Shown one piece after another: positions 26,490 through 34,499 of a stretch of 43,310 nt of DNA. This DNA is from a virus. The notes under the pieces are model-generated. The model ran no database searches. It was given only the letters and a program-made list of their open reading frames with translations, and had not been told where the DNA came from. The stretch is taken from positions 1 through 43,310 of IMG/VR virus record IMGVR_UViG_3300045120_000521, one strand, 5' to 3'. A program made the translations under genes and the position numbers. Within the stretch, counting starts at the first letter, position 1, and each line of letters starts with the position of its first letter.

Positions 26490-29096
26490 TTAGCCGTTGC
26501 CGTCTCCATTTTCGTTTATGACGATATTCAAAAGTTTGTTGAACGCCTTCTCTGGGGCCAAAACCACCTTCTCCGCCTTGTCCAGCTGCTGTTTTATCTG
26601 GTGGGTGACGGCCTTCGTCCAGCGTTTTGCCGCCGCCTCGCTGAACGCGAAAACCGGCTCGCGATTATCCTCGCCGCTGCCGTAGCGGATCAGCCAATTG
26701 CTCTCGGTTGGGCGTTTGACGCCGATACGATGGCCGTTGCTGAACGTATGCTTGCGTACCAGGCCATCGAAGTCGCTGTTATGGTGCGTTCTTGCGAAGT
26801 GCCGCGTCACCATGATGACCTGGCTCATCGTGTACAGCTCGGTCGCCGTCTCCAGCTTGGCGACCGCCATGTCCCATGCGTGGTCGATCACCGTCTTGCC
26901 GGCGTCGATCATCAGGTCGCGCCCACGGAAGTGCGGCGCCATGTACGGGTCGAAGATCCGTCGATCCTGTTCGACCGGCGTGTCACGCAGATAGCGGTAC
27001 AGCGCACCGATGTTGGCCGGGTCCTCCATCCACGCGCGGTACTGCTTGATCTCCTCCGCCGTCATCTGCGGTCCATTTATCATTATGGCGAAGCGCCGAT
27101 CGGCCTCGTCGAGCGGCAGCCCGTTGATGTTGTTGGTGAAGATCAGCGTCGATACGGCCGCCCGGGTGTAATAGGCGTCGATGCCCTTCGGCTCGACCCT
27201 GAACGGCACGCCGTGGTTGGGCTCGATGAAGTCCTTAAGCGAATCGCGCGTCGAGCCGCGGTGATAGAACTTGTGCCCGTCCGGCGTCGCCGCCTCGTTG
27301 ACGTGCAGCAGCAGCCGGCCCTCGATCTCGGCGTTGAACTTTGCCCCGCCCGATATGTTGGCGTAGGGCATCGACACCACGAACCGCTCGCCCAGCACGC
27401 GCTGCAGGGTCTCCGCCAGCAGCCCGCGCCCGCTGCCGTTGTCACGCGCCACCATCACCACCGCGACCATCCGCCAGTGCGGCTGTTGCACTAGCAACCG
27501 CGCCCAGTTGATGAACCATTCGCCCTCCTCGTCGTTCGGCACCATCGCCTTTTGCCGCGCCAGGAACGGCCCTAGATCGCCGCCCTTCGCCGGGTGCACC
27601 GGCGGTGCGTAGCGGTTGACGTACAGAAGCTCATCCTCGCGGAACAACGGCCGCGGCAGCTCCGGCCGCATGCGGATGCCGTAGACGTTGATCTTTTGCG
27701 GATGCGCCATCCACGCCGCCGCCGGGTTGCGGAAATGCCTCCCCTGGCGCGGTCCCTCTTGGGTCCAACCGAAACTGGCCATAGAGCCAGCCAGCGCGGC
27801 GACAGTGATCGGCGCCTGCCATTCGCCGTCGGCATGGATGGAAACCACGCCGCCGCGGCCTTTGAAGGCGTTGGCGTAGTAGGCGACGTTCTCCAGCAGC
27901 CAGTCGCGCGCATTGTCGTGCGTCGCCTGCTCGGTGTCGCCTTGTGGGATGGCCTCGCGCCGCGTCGAGCGCGACTCCGTCGTGTCGGATGTGTCGGATG
28001 TGTCGGATGTGTCGGATGTGTCGGATGCCGTTTCGGCGTCGTCGGGCGACAGCGCCGCCAGTACCGCGCGCACTTCGTCGGTGAGCTGGACAGGCGCCGC
28101 CGGGCGGTCCGCCTCCATGTAGTGCAGCTGCTCGTTCTTGTAGTCCTTGACCGCGATGCGGCCGCTGACCGAGACGTACAAATTGCAGTTGGCGTGGCCG
28201 CGCGAGCCCTCCAGCGTCCACGGCAGGCAGCCGCGGATGCCGTTGATGGCATCGCGGTCGAGGCCGCCGGTGAGCTCCTCCAGCGTGCCGCGCGGGCCGT
28301 TCAGGGGATGGAACAGGGTTTCCGGCTTGAGATCGTAGAGCACGTCGCCACCGATCCGCTCGGGCTCGGGGATTCGCGTCAGCTGCTTGGCGAGGATCGC
28401 GTCGGCGCGGTCGATCAGCGGTCCGGCCTCGATCGGTAGATGCGGCAGCTCGTTGACGCGGGTGTTCCACGGCGCCCGCTCGCCGCAATGGTACTGCCTG
28501 CCCTCGCTATGCGGGCCCTCGTAGACGAACAGGCGGCCCTGCGACAGCGGCCCGAACAGCTCGACCTTCTGCGGCTCCAGCGCGTCGAGGATGATGTTGA
28601 TGCGCTGCCGCTTGGCCAGGATCTCGGCCTCCTCGCTCTCCGGCATGGCGTGCGCCGCGTCGAGCTCGACCAGCAGCTCGGGGTTGGCGGTGTAGCTGTG
28701 CGTCTGGCGTTTCCTGAACGGCGCGTCGCTGCGGAAGAACAGCGCCACGCTGACCCGTTCGGAATCGCGCAGGATGGCGGCGTTGAACGCCTCCGGGTCG
28801 ATTGAGAAGAAGTCGTCGAGCACCAAATCGGCGACCGCAGGAATTGAGATATCGCAGTCGTAGACTGCAAGATTGCCGGTGACCCGCACGCCGGTGCTGG
28901 CATAGTAATCGCTGTTCATCCAGTCGCGGTGTGACCTGATCGCCGCCTCGTCGCAGGCGATGCGTGGCCAGCCGCGGCAGCCCCGCTTGAAGTGGCATGG
29001 GCACTGCATCCAGCCGTTGCGTGACGCAGCGAGACGGTGATCGAGTAACGGATGGGTGTTGATACGGGGGGTTTTTGGCGCTAAGGAATTGGCCAT
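26490..29096 (-). CDS. Primase-helicase: prim-pol-like N-terminus with SF3 ATPase
   Basis: An 868-aa replication protein. The N-terminal ~330 residues resemble a prim-pol (archaeo-eukaryotic primase) domain: STGVRVTGNLAVYDCDISIP near residue 68, a SVALFFRSDAPF strand and later PWTLEGSRGHANC. Residues ~357-371 are a low-complexity (SDT)5 linker coded by a 9-bp repeat. The C-terminal half is an SF3-type ATPase: NWARLLVQQPHWRMVAVVMV, then a Walker A ARDNGSGRG in which the usual Lys is Arg557, Walker B GRLLLHVNEAA, and sensor VSTLIFTNN. AGAGGA stands 8 nt before ATG 29096. Expected to prime and unwind DNA at the fork with the PolA coded on the plus strand. Confidence 0.85.
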   Translation of the reverse strand: MANSLAPKTPRINTHPLLDHRLAASRNGWMQCPCHFKRGCRGWPRIACDEAAIRSHRDWMNSDYYASTGVRVTGNLAVYDCDISIPAVADLVLDDFFSIDPEAFNAAILRDSERVSVALFFRSDAPFRKRQTHSYTANPELLVELDAAHAMPESEEAEILAKRQRINIILDALEPQKVELFGPLSQGRLFVYEGPHSEGRQYHCGERAPWNTRVNELPHLPIEAGPLIDRADAILAKQLTRIPEPERIGGDVLYDLKPETLFHPLNGPRGTLEELTGGLDRDAINGIRGCLPWTLEGSRGHANCNLYVSVSGRIAVKDYKNEQLHYMEADRPAAPVQLTDEVRAVLAALSPDDAETASDTSDTSDTSDTSDTTESRSTRREAIPQGDTEQATHDNARDWLLENVAYYANAFKGRGGVVSIHADGEWQAPITVAALAGSMASFGWTQEGPRQGRHFRNPAAAWMAHPQKINVYGIRMRPELPRPLFREDELLYVNRYAPPVHPAKGGDLGPFLARQKAMVPNDEEGEWFINWARLLVQQPHWRMVAVVMVARDNGSGRGLLAETLQRVLGERFVVSMPYANISGGAKFNAEIEGRLLLHVNEAATPDGHKFYHRGSTRDSLKDFIEPNHGVPFRVEPKGIDAYYTRAAVSTLIFTNNINGLPLDEADRRFAIMINGPQMTAEEIKQYRAWMEDPANIGALYRYLRDTPVEQDRRIFDPYMAPHFRGRDLMIDAGKTVIDHAWDMAVAKLETATELYTMSQVIMVTRHFARTHHNSDFDGLVRKHTFSNGHRIGVKRPTESNWLIRYGSGEDNREPVFAFSEAAAKRWTKAVTHQIKQQLDKAEKVVLAPEKAFNKLLNIVINENGDGNG
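27982..28026. repeat. 9-bp microsatellite (5 copies) in primase-helicase gene
   Basis: Five perfect copies of GTGTCGGAT (plus-strand reading), in frame, coding an (SDT)5 linker between the primase and helicase halves. Copy changes would alter linker length without a frameshift. Confidence 0.9.
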
Positions 29097-29135
29097 CGAG
29101 TGTGTCCTCTGTAGCTAGGTGGGCAAGCTCTTCTC

Positions 29136-29164
29136 GGCCGGACAGCGCACCAACGCGTCCGGCC
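29136..29164. other. Hairpin upstream of primase-helicase gene
   Basis: GGCCGGAC / GTCCGGCC 8-bp stem with an inner GCG/CGC stem. It lies in the 150-bp gap between the primase-helicase start and the 229-aa gene. No U-tract on the minus strand, so more likely a processing or regulatory hairpin than a terminator. Confidence 0.5.
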
Positions 29165-29246
29165 GTCTTGTTTAATAGGTACTTATTCCTCGGGTCTGCC
29201 GCACCCTCATTTAGCCGGCAACCCTACGCCTCGCGTCAGCGACCGG

Positions 29247-29936
29247 TCAACGCTCACCATCGATTTCGGCGCGGAAGATTCGCCGCTCGGTGAGCGACAG
29301 CTTGATCCACGCCCTGCGGATCTGCTCCAGCGGCGTCGGCTTCCGAGTGATGCCCGCCTCGATCGCCGCCGCATGGATCGACAGGTGCTCGGCGTCACGC
29401 TTCGGCAGCATCGTGCGTTTGCTCAGCTCTGGGTGGTCGCGGGCCAGGCGGGCCGCGAGGTAGCCGGCGTTGTTGCCGCGAGCAGAGGTTACATTGTCAC
29501 CTCTGCCGGCGTGACCACCTCCGATCTCGCCGTGTCGGGCTAGCTTGCCCTCACTGAGCAGCTTTGCCTTCTCCTGGTCGGCCAGCTCGTCGAGCTCGAT
29601 ATCGTCGACCTCCTTGAGCTCCTTGCGCACCAGCTGCAGCGCCTTCTCGCCGCGTGGGCCATCCGACACCAGCACCTGGCGCAGGAAGTGCAGCGACGGC
29701 AGGCCCAGCCCTTCACGGGCCGGCAGCATCAGGTAGTCGCGGAAGCTGTCGAGCTGTACGTGCTTGCCTTCCGGCGGGACCTTGCGGTCCCGCCACAACG
29801 CACCGGGGTAGCCCTCGATGCCGTTGATGATGGACATCAGGTGTATGGGCAGTAGCGACAGCTGGTAGCCGCCGGCGCGGACGGCCTCCCTGCCTTCGGC
29901 GTAGAGCTCGCCAGCGACGCTCTCGCGGTCACGCAT
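29247..29936 (-). CDS. Conserved phage protein of unknown function (replication cluster)
   Basis: A 229-aa protein between the SF2 helicase and the primase-helicase. The N-terminal half has FRDYLMLPAREGLGLPSLHF and an acidic helix (KELKEVDDIELDELADQEKA). The C-terminal half carries GDNVTSARGNNAGYLAARLA, RDHPELSKR..., HAAAIEAGITRKPTPLEQIR then RAWIKLSLTER. This 'G.GRGDNVTS..GN.A.YL.ARL.RD.PEL....' block recurs in phage and chromosomal proteins and looks like an HTH-type DNA-contact segment. ATG 29936 overlaps the helicase stop by 8 nt. Exact role unknown. Confidence 0.7.
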   Translation of the reverse strand: MRDRESVAGELYAEGREAVRAGGYQLSLLPIHLMSIINGIEGYPGALWRDRKVPPEGKHVQLDSFRDYLMLPAREGLGLPSLHFLRQVLVSDGPRGEKALQLVRKELKEVDDIELDELADQEKAKLLSEGKLARHGEIGGGHAGRGDNVTSARGNNAGYLAARLARDHPELSKRTMLPKRDAEHLSIHAAAIEAGITRKPTPLEQIRRAWIKLSLTERRIFRAEIDGER

Positions 29937-31737
29937 TGTGGTTGGCCTTGCCGAATATGGCGTTGAAGTCAGGCGCGTTTTGCGGGTCGCCGAAAATGAC
30001 GCGGTGCAGCCACGCCGACAGGAACTGGTGCCGGCGGATCAGCACCGGCACCGGCGTCAGGCCGTCCATCCTGCCGATGTTGACGGCCCGGTTGGCCTTC
30101 TGGTTGATGTCGGCGAAGACCTTCGCGCGATCGCTGTTGCCGTTGTTGGCCAGCTGCTGGGCCAGCCGCCGCGCCACCTCGTTGTTGCGACCGCGCCAGT
30201 CGGCCGTCGGCGGCCGGCTGGGCTCGACCGGCGCCGCGCCCTGCACGTTAAGGCCGCGGGCGATGGCGATGGCCAGCGTCTCGGTGATGACGCCGCGCGC
30301 CTCCGGCACCTTGTCGAACAGCGTCTGCGCCAGGTTGCGCTCGTTGTCCTCCTGCGAGCGGAAGATGACGCCGCTGTCGGTGACTGCCGACTGGGCGCCG
30401 ACGAAGACGTTCTGCGGTTCCACCTTTTCTTCGCCCGGCTCGCCGGTGCCGTCGGGCCGGACGGCGGCGTCGAACACCATCCGCTCGATCGAGCGCGCGT
30501 ATTCGAGCAGCGTTATGTGGCCGGGGATGATCACCCAGCCGAACTGCGGGTGCTCGATGTTGCCGGACAGCCGCGGTTCCCAGCGGCAGAAGCGGCCGAC
30601 GAACTGCATGAAGAACATCTTGGTCAGGTAGTCGGTGGCGAACAGCCCGACGCGCAGCCGCTTGATGTCGACGCCCTCCGAGATCATGCGCACCGAGACG
30701 ATGATATCGGTGTTGTCGTTGCGCAGTGCCTCGACCATCTTATGCGCCGCCGGCGTGTCGTTGTAGATTTCGGTCAGGGTCAGGAAGCGCCATTCCGCCT
30801 TTTCGGTCTGGATCTGTTTGATGCGCTGCATGATGGCGTGGCCGTGCGCCGTGTCGCGGGCCACCACCAGCATGCCGGCCTTGCGGTCGTGCTGCTGCAG
30901 GTCGGCCAGCTTCTCGAGCGCCGTGCGGATCATGCCGCCCATGAAATCGCCGCTGGCTTCGAGCAGGCTGCCCAGCCGGTCGCTCTTGTTCTGCCGGGCG
31001 AGGTCGATCAGCCGGGTGAACTCGTGGTTGTCGAGCAGGCTCTTGTAGGTCGCCTGCCCGACGCCGACCATCTTGATGAACTCGATCGGCCGGCACACCT
31101 GCGGCGTCGCGGCGATGGCGTCGGCGAAGCTGTATTCGTACAGCGCCAGGGTGCGGCGAATATGGTGTCCGTCTGCGTCGATCTGGTCGGCGTGGTCGCA
31201 CATGGCCAGCGCCCCGCCCTTGGTGTTGAACGGCGTGCCGGACAGCGCCAGCCGGTATTTGGCCTCGTCGGCGAGGTCGGCCAGCGCCTTGCCGAACGCC
31301 GCGCTGTCGTCGGCGTGGTGGATCTCGTCGCCGATCAGCATGATCTTGTATTTCGAGGCGATGGCCACGAACAGCGGCGCGTCCTGCGCCAGCTGCTGGT
31401 AGGTGATGACGATGGCCTGAAAATGCTCGGTCGGCTTAACTCCGGCCTTATGCCGCCAGCGCAGATTGGCGTTGCTTGCCTCGTCGGTCGCCAGCACGCC
31501 GACCCGGTTCAGTTCGTCGACCCATTGCGACTGTATGTTGACGGTTGGCGCTACGACGATGGCGAGGTCGATCAGCTTCTGGCGCAGATAGTCGAGCGCC
31601 ACCAGCGACGCGAACAGCGTTTTACCGGCACCCGGGCAGACCGCGATCAGCGCCTTGGCCGAGGCCGATGCTTTCCATAGTTTGTTAAGTATTGCGAGGG
31701 CGTCGGTCTGCCACTTTCTTGGAACTGGATGAGCCAC
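29929..31737 (-). CDS. SF2 DEAD/DEAH-box helicase
   Basis: A 602-aa helicase. GTG 31737 is chosen because AAAGGAG lies 6 nt upstream; the open frame extends to 31836 but that part overlaps the HNH gene. N-terminal RecA domain: Q-like PVPRKWQTDAL, Walker A CPGAGKT (34-40), motif Ia VVAPTVNIQSQW, DEIH box (137-140) with an extra His, and SGTPF (motif III). Second domain: IIVSVRMISEGVDIKRLRVG and QFVGRFCRW (motif VI region). The C-terminal ~150 residues are family-specific. Probably unwinds replication or recombination intermediates, or acts with the adjacent nucleases. The start lies 53 nt inside the HNH gene. Confidence 0.88.
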   Translation of the reverse strand: MAHPVPRKWQTDALAILNKLWKASASAKALIAVCPGAGKTLFASLVALDYLRQKLIDLAIVVAPTVNIQSQWVDELNRVGVLATDEASNANLRWRHKAGVKPTEHFQAIVITYQQLAQDAPLFVAIASKYKIMLIGDEIHHADDSAAFGKALADLADEAKYRLALSGTPFNTKGGALAMCDHADQIDADGHHIRRTLALYEYSFADAIAATPQVCRPIEFIKMVGVGQATYKSLLDNHEFTRLIDLARQNKSDRLGSLLEASGDFMGGMIRTALEKLADLQQHDRKAGMLVVARDTAHGHAIMQRIKQIQTEKAEWRFLTLTEIYNDTPAAHKMVEALRNDNTDIIVSVRMISEGVDIKRLRVGLFATDYLTKMFFMQFVGRFCRWEPRLSGNIEHPQFGWVIIPGHITLLEYARSIERMVFDAAVRPDGTGEPGEEKVEPQNVFVGAQSAVTDSGVIFRSQEDNERNLAQTLFDKVPEARGVITETLAIAIARGLNVQGAAPVEPSRPPTADWRGRNNEVARRLAQQLANNGNSDRAKVFADINQKANRAVNIGRMDGLTPVPVLIRRHQFLSAWLHRVIFGDPQNAPDFNAIFGKANHNA

Positions 31738-32002
31738 AGGTAACTCCTTTGCGGCGATTACAGGTCGGACAAAGCGCCTGGCCGTTACGCAGCAGAGTCT
31801 TGCCGTTCCGCGCGAACGGAACGACGTGGTCACCATGCAGGTCGAAGGAAAGCGGTGTGTCGCAGATCACGCAGCGCCAGCCGGCCAGGATGGCCAGGTA
31901 GAGGCGCTGTCTGCTGTTGAACTTCCGTTGCATGCACAGGTCTGCCGGCGTTCGGGAATGTAACGCGGGCCGCCCGCCCGACCGGAAGAGCGACCTATGC
32001 AC
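31685..32002 (-). CDS. HNH endonuclease
   Basis: A 105-aa protein if started at GTG 32002 (82 aa from ATG 31933); neither has a good ribosome-binding site. The HNH core is clear: CVICDTPLSFDLHGDHVVPF, then ARNGKTLLRNGQALCPTCNR, RKG, with zinc pairs CxxC at both ends and the catalytic DH. The tail (CGSSSSKKVADRRPRNT) is basic. It overlaps the helicase start by 53 nt. As a stand-alone small HNH beside terminase-containing phage modules it could assist packaging, be a homing enzyme, or act on host DNA; the sequence does not decide. Confidence 0.8.
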   Translation of the reverse strand: MHRSLFRSGGRPALHSRTPADLCMQRKFNSRQRLYLAILAGWRCVICDTPLSFDLHGDHVVPFARNGKTLLRNGQALCPTCNRRKGVTCGSSSSKKVADRRPRNT

Positions 32003-32005
32003 AGC

Positions 32006-32332
32006 TTACGGGGCTCGCGGTTTGTTGTCTAGTAGCGCATCGACGTCGGCGTAGGTTTTCACCACCACGACCTCCGCGCCGGCGTCGCGGTACTGCTTGT
32101 GGCGCTGCTGCTGCCAGCGGTCGATCCAGCCGCGCTTCGGTTTCTTGACCTCGACGAACACCACCCGCGCGATTCCATTCGGCTGCGGCAGCACGCAGGT
32201 ACGGTCGAAATAGCCACGCCTGCCGAGCTCCTGCGTCTTGGCGGCGATGCCGCCCGCCTGCTCGACGCTCATCACCAGGTAGTCCTCGATCGTCGTTTCG
32301 GGGATCGGTCGCGATTTCGCGGTATTGGGCAT
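32006..32332 (-). CDS. VRR-NUC domain nuclease
   Basis: A 108-aa protein, ATG 32332. The whole length is a virus-type replication-repair nuclease (VRR-NUC) domain of the PD-(D/E)XK fold: ETTIEDYLVMSVEQAGGIAA (Glu of the first helix), a GYFDRTCVLP strand with the Asp, VVFVEVKKPKRG (the ExK core), then QQQRHKQYRDAGAEVVVVKT with the typical QxxxxxxLxxxGaxV ending. VRR-NUC proteins cut branched DNA, as in Fan1 and phage Holliday-junction resolvase-like enzymes. First minus-strand gene from the divergent region. Confidence 0.85.
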   Translation of the reverse strand: MPNTAKSRPIPETTIEDYLVMSVEQAGGIAAKTQELGRRGYFDRTCVLPQPNGIARVVFVEVKKPKRGWIDRWQQQRHKQYRDAGAEVVVVKTYADVDALLDNKPRAP

Positions 32333-32401
32333 TGACGAGGTGTGTCCAGTTACGTTAAGTTTGCTGCCTAAACAGCTAACACGAGACACGAGACACGGAC
32401 A
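32333..32401. promoter_or_regulatory. Divergent control region between minus and plus operons
   Basis: 69 bp between two outward-facing starts (32332 minus, 32402 plus). It carries a 7-bp direct repeat ACGAGAC in a 22-nt segment (32378-32399) that is repeated with 3 changes at 39251-39272 before the ssDNA-binding-like gene. No clear sigma70 pair or Shine-Dalgarno before ATG 32402 is seen. Confidence 0.5.
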
Positions 32402-32719
32402 ATGCCTAAGTCGAAGACCCCGCCGCATTGCTGCAATTGCGGCACGCCGATCGCCAAGGTGACGCGCATGATCATGTTCGGCGGGTCGAACTATCGCGAC
32501 GAGCGCTTCGACGGCAAGCCAAAGACCCGCGCGGAAGCGCAGAAATACACCAACGGCGTGATCACCTCGCACCGCCGCTCGACGGGCGAGGCCGGCGGCT
32601 ACATCTCCAGCATCAACGTGTGGGACGGCGAGAGCTACGCCGACGAGTTCTTCTGCACCAACCGCTGCGCCATCGATTTCGCGCGGCACTTCGCCCGGAC
32701 ACACGGGAGGCGGCGATGA
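32402..32719 (+). CDS. Small zinc-ribbon-like protein
   Basis: A 105-aa protein with CCNCGTPI near the N-terminus and FFCTNRCAIDFA near the C-terminus, two cysteine pairs separated by ~70 residues that could hold one zinc. The middle is charged (SNYRDERFDGKPKTRAEAQK). First gene of the plus-strand operon, with no visible ribosome-binding site. No named family. Confidence 0.65.
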   Translation: MPKSKTPPHCCNCGTPIAKVTRMIMFGGSNYRDERFDGKPKTRAEAQKYTNGVITSHRRSTGEAGGYISSINVWDGESYADEFFCTNRCAIDFARHFARTHGRRR

Positions 32720-32823
32720 ACAAGCTGGTCGTCTTCAACACGTTGATGTTGCTCAATATCAGCATCGTCGCGTGGGACCCGATCTTCCGCTTCTGGCGTA
32801 ATCTCTGGTGGAGTGTGAACTGA
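32716..32823 (+). CDS. Small hydrophobic peptide
   Basis: A 35-aa ORF (KLVVFNTLMLLNISIVAWDP ... FWRNLWWSVN) linked to its neighbours by ATGA and TGATG overlaps. One short hydrophobic segment and a Trp-rich end suggest a membrane peptide. Too small for homology. Confidence 0.5.
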   Translation: MNKLVVFNTLMLLNISIVAWDPIFRFWRNLWWSVN

Positions 32824-33098
32824 TGATCGACCGGTACGTGACGGAGGTCATGCGGGGGCTGGAGCGCGCCGCCAAGCTGGCGTCGTTTCCCAATCTGACC
32901 GGCCGGGCGTCGATGTGGAACACCAGCTTCACTGAGGTCGAGGTGCGCTACTACCCGCATTGCAAGCGCTACGCCTACTTCACCGTGGCTGGCGTCGGCA
33001 CCAAGAGCGAGGCCATGCAGCAGCTGGAGGTCTACGTGCGCATGCCATTGGAGCGGGCGCAGCGACTTAGCAGGGAGAAAGCGGAGAACGCGCGATGA
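32823..33098 (+). CDS. Small hypothetical protein
   Basis: A 91-aa protein from ATG 32823 (TGATG, GGAG upstream). TEVEVRYYPHCKRYAYFTVA then GVGTKSEAMQQLEVYVRMPL suggests a beta-rich domain followed by a helix. No family recognised. Confidence 0.6.
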   Translation: MIDRYVTEVMRGLERAAKLASFPNLTGRASMWNTSFTEVEVRYYPHCKRYAYFTVAGVGTKSEAMQQLEVYVRMPLERAQRLSREKAENAR

Positions 33099-33253
33099 CC
33101 CCCGCCGAGAACCTGACCCCGCTGGAGCGCGAGCTCCTGGAGCTGCTCAGGAAGATACGCTCCAACGGCACGCGCCTGCGGTGGGACCTCCGCAAGGAGG
33201 TGCGCGACATCCTCGACCGCGAGGACGCCAAGGCGGCGGAGCTGAAGCCATGA
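33095..33253 (+). CDS. Small charged hypothetical protein
   Basis: A 52-aa ORF (MTPAENLTPLERELLELLRK ... WDLRKEVRDILDREDAKAAE), an amphipathic helical pair, joined by ATGA at both ends. Could be a coiled-coil dimer. No family recognised. Confidence 0.55.
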   Translation: MTPAENLTPLERELLELLRKIRSNGTRLRWDLRKEVRDILDREDAKAAELKP

Positions 33254-33516
33254 GCCCCGTCGAGAACCTCGTCCAGCTGCCGCACCCGCGGCCGCTGGTG
33301 GCACTGATCGACAGCCCTTCGACGATCAAGCTGATCCAGGCCGAGATCCTGCGATCGAAGCTGACCTATACGGCGATCGCGACCAAGGCCGCTCTCGCCA
33401 ACAGCACCGTCGGCAATATCGCGAGCGGCACGACCAAGCTGCCGCGTCTGGAAACGACCATTCGTCTGCTCGGCGCGCTCGGCTGGATTATTCAGGCTCG
33501 GAGGGGCGACCTATGA
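33250..33516 (+). CDS. HTH (XRE/Cro-like) DNA-binding protein
   Basis: An 88-aa protein from ATG 33250 (ATGA). Residues ~38-75 read LTYTAIATKAALANSTVGNI then ASGTTKLPRLETTIRLLGAL, the helix-turn-helix pattern of Cro/C1-type regulators (AxxAxLAxSTVxxIxxGxxxxPxxxTxxxLxxALG). Likely an early repressor or operon regulator. Targets could be the dyads at 21071-21124 or the divergent region; neither is shown. Confidence 0.75.
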   Translation: MSPVENLVQLPHPRPLVALIDSPSTIKLIQAEILRSKLTYTAIATKAALANSTVGNIASGTTKLPRLETTIRLLGALGWIIQARRGDL

Positions 33517-33575
33517 GCGTTCCCGCTGATGAGAATCCCGTGCTGCGCCACATGGTCAAGGAGAAGGCGGAATGA
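33513..33575 (+). CDS. Possible 20-aa peptide
   Basis: MSVPADENPVLRHMVKEKAE, with ATGA overlaps at both ends like all its neighbours. It may only serve to pass ribosomes on to the next start, whose AAGGAGAAGG lies inside it. Confidence 0.35.
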   Translation: MSVPADENPVLRHMVKEKAE

Positions 33576-33787
33576 GCTCCTCCATGATCGACGTCGTCGA
33601 GGTCGGTATCTTTACCCCCGACGGTCAGCCGGCACCGTTCGTGCTGACGTTTTTCGGCGTCGACTATTCCGAGTTCATGCAGTCGCCGGGGGGCGGCGGC
33701 AAGATCCGCGAGGCGCTCGAACGCCGCGGTTTGCATGGTTACATGTCGTCACCGTTCCACATCCGCCGCGTGTACCGGAGCTGGTGA
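33572..33787 (+). CDS. Small hypothetical protein
   Basis: A 71-aa protein (IDVVEVGIFTPDGQPAPFVL, TFFGVDYSEFMQSPGGGGKI, REALERRGLHGY). ATG 33572 follows AAGGAG. Beta-rich start and helical end; no family recognised. Confidence 0.6.
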   Translation: MSSSMIDVVEVGIFTPDGQPAPFVLTFFGVDYSEFMQSPGGGGKIREALERRGLHGYMSSPFHIRRVYRSW

Positions 33788-33888
33788 TGACCATGACCGA
33801 TGGTTGCGGTGGCGAACAGATCGCAACTGGCCTCCACCGCCGACAACGCCGGGCGGGACGAAGACGGCCCGGCGCCATATCCCGTTGA
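33787..33888 (+). CDS. Doubtful 33-aa basic ORF
   Basis: TGATG-linked to the previous stop and ending in a run of arginines (RRQRRAGRRRPGAISR). The next gene has its own strong ribosome-binding site after this ORF. It may be spacer sequence. Confidence 0.25.
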   Translation: MTMTDGCGGEQIATGLHRRQRRAGRRRPGAISR

Positions 33889-33904
33889 TTCAAGGAGAAC
33901 TGCA

Positions 33905-34138
33905 ATGACCTTCAAACAGACATTACAACGGCTCGACATGCCGATGGACGACGCCACCTGGTGGCGCGAGGCGCGGCGCGCCGCGCAGTGGTTCTGGGCC
34001 TACGCGGACCTCGTCGATGACGCCCGCGACGACCTCGACCATCTCCGCGCGCAGGGCTCCGATCCCTACGACGCCGTCAAGGGCGTCGGCGAGGAGCTGG
34101 ACCTGCACGAGTTCGGCCCGGCGTTCGGGGGCTGGTGA
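33905..34138 (+). CDS. Small acidic hypothetical protein
   Basis: A 77-aa protein from ATG 33905 with AAGGAGA 6 nt upstream. KQTLQRLDMPMDDATWWREA then ARRAAQWFWAYADLVDDARD, rich in Trp and Asp, helical. No family recognised. Confidence 0.6.
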   Translation: MTFKQTLQRLDMPMDDATWWREARRAAQWFWAYADLVDDARDDLDHLRAQGSDPYDAVKGVGEELDLHEFGPAFGGW

Positions 34139-34320
34139 TGGCCCTCCATTACTACTCGTCCTGCCCGTTCTGCCGCACCGTCTTCGAGCACGACGGCGGC
34201 GGCGCGCAGGTCCGCATCGATGCCAGCGTCCGCTACGTCTGCTTGGCGTGCGTCAAGCGCCTGACGCCGTCGCTGCCGCCGCCGTCTGAGCCGCTACGGC
34301 CCAATGGGGATGCACGATAA
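34138..34320 (+). CDS. Small zinc-ribbon protein
   Basis: A 60-aa protein (TGATG start) with two pairs, CPFC and CLAC, about 31 residues apart, around QVRIDASVRYVCL. A one-zinc ribbon of the kind found in phage host-takeover proteins. Proline-rich tail. Confidence 0.6.
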   Translation: MALHYYSSCPFCRTVFEHDGGGAQVRIDASVRYVCLACVKRLTPSLPPPSEPLRPNGDAR

Positions 34321-34499
34321 TGCAGGACACGGTGTGGACGTGCCGCGACGGCAGGCAGGTGCTGGTCAGCCAGATGGACGACCGGCACCTGCACTTTGCC
34401 ATCGCCATGATCCTGCGCAACCCCGGCTGGCGCGAGGAGTATCTCGACCGGTTGCAGCTCGAGCTGGTGATCCGCTCGATCAAGGGGCGGGGCGGATGA
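34320..34499 (+). CDS. Small hypothetical protein
   Basis: A 59-aa protein from ATG 34320 (TAATG). TVWTCRDGRQVLVSQMDDRH, LHFAIAMILRNPGWREEYLD then a helix. The 'TW.....G....I..MD..HL.NAI..L' pattern is common in small phage proteins of unknown role. Confidence 0.6.
   Translation: MQDTVWTCRDGRQVLVSQMDDRHLHFAIAMILRNPGWREEYLDRLQLELVIRSIKGRGG

Noticed and set aside
29938-31680. Plus-strand open frame of 580 codons opposite the SF2 helicase
   Set aside because: Antisense shadow; helicase motifs on the minus strand are clear.
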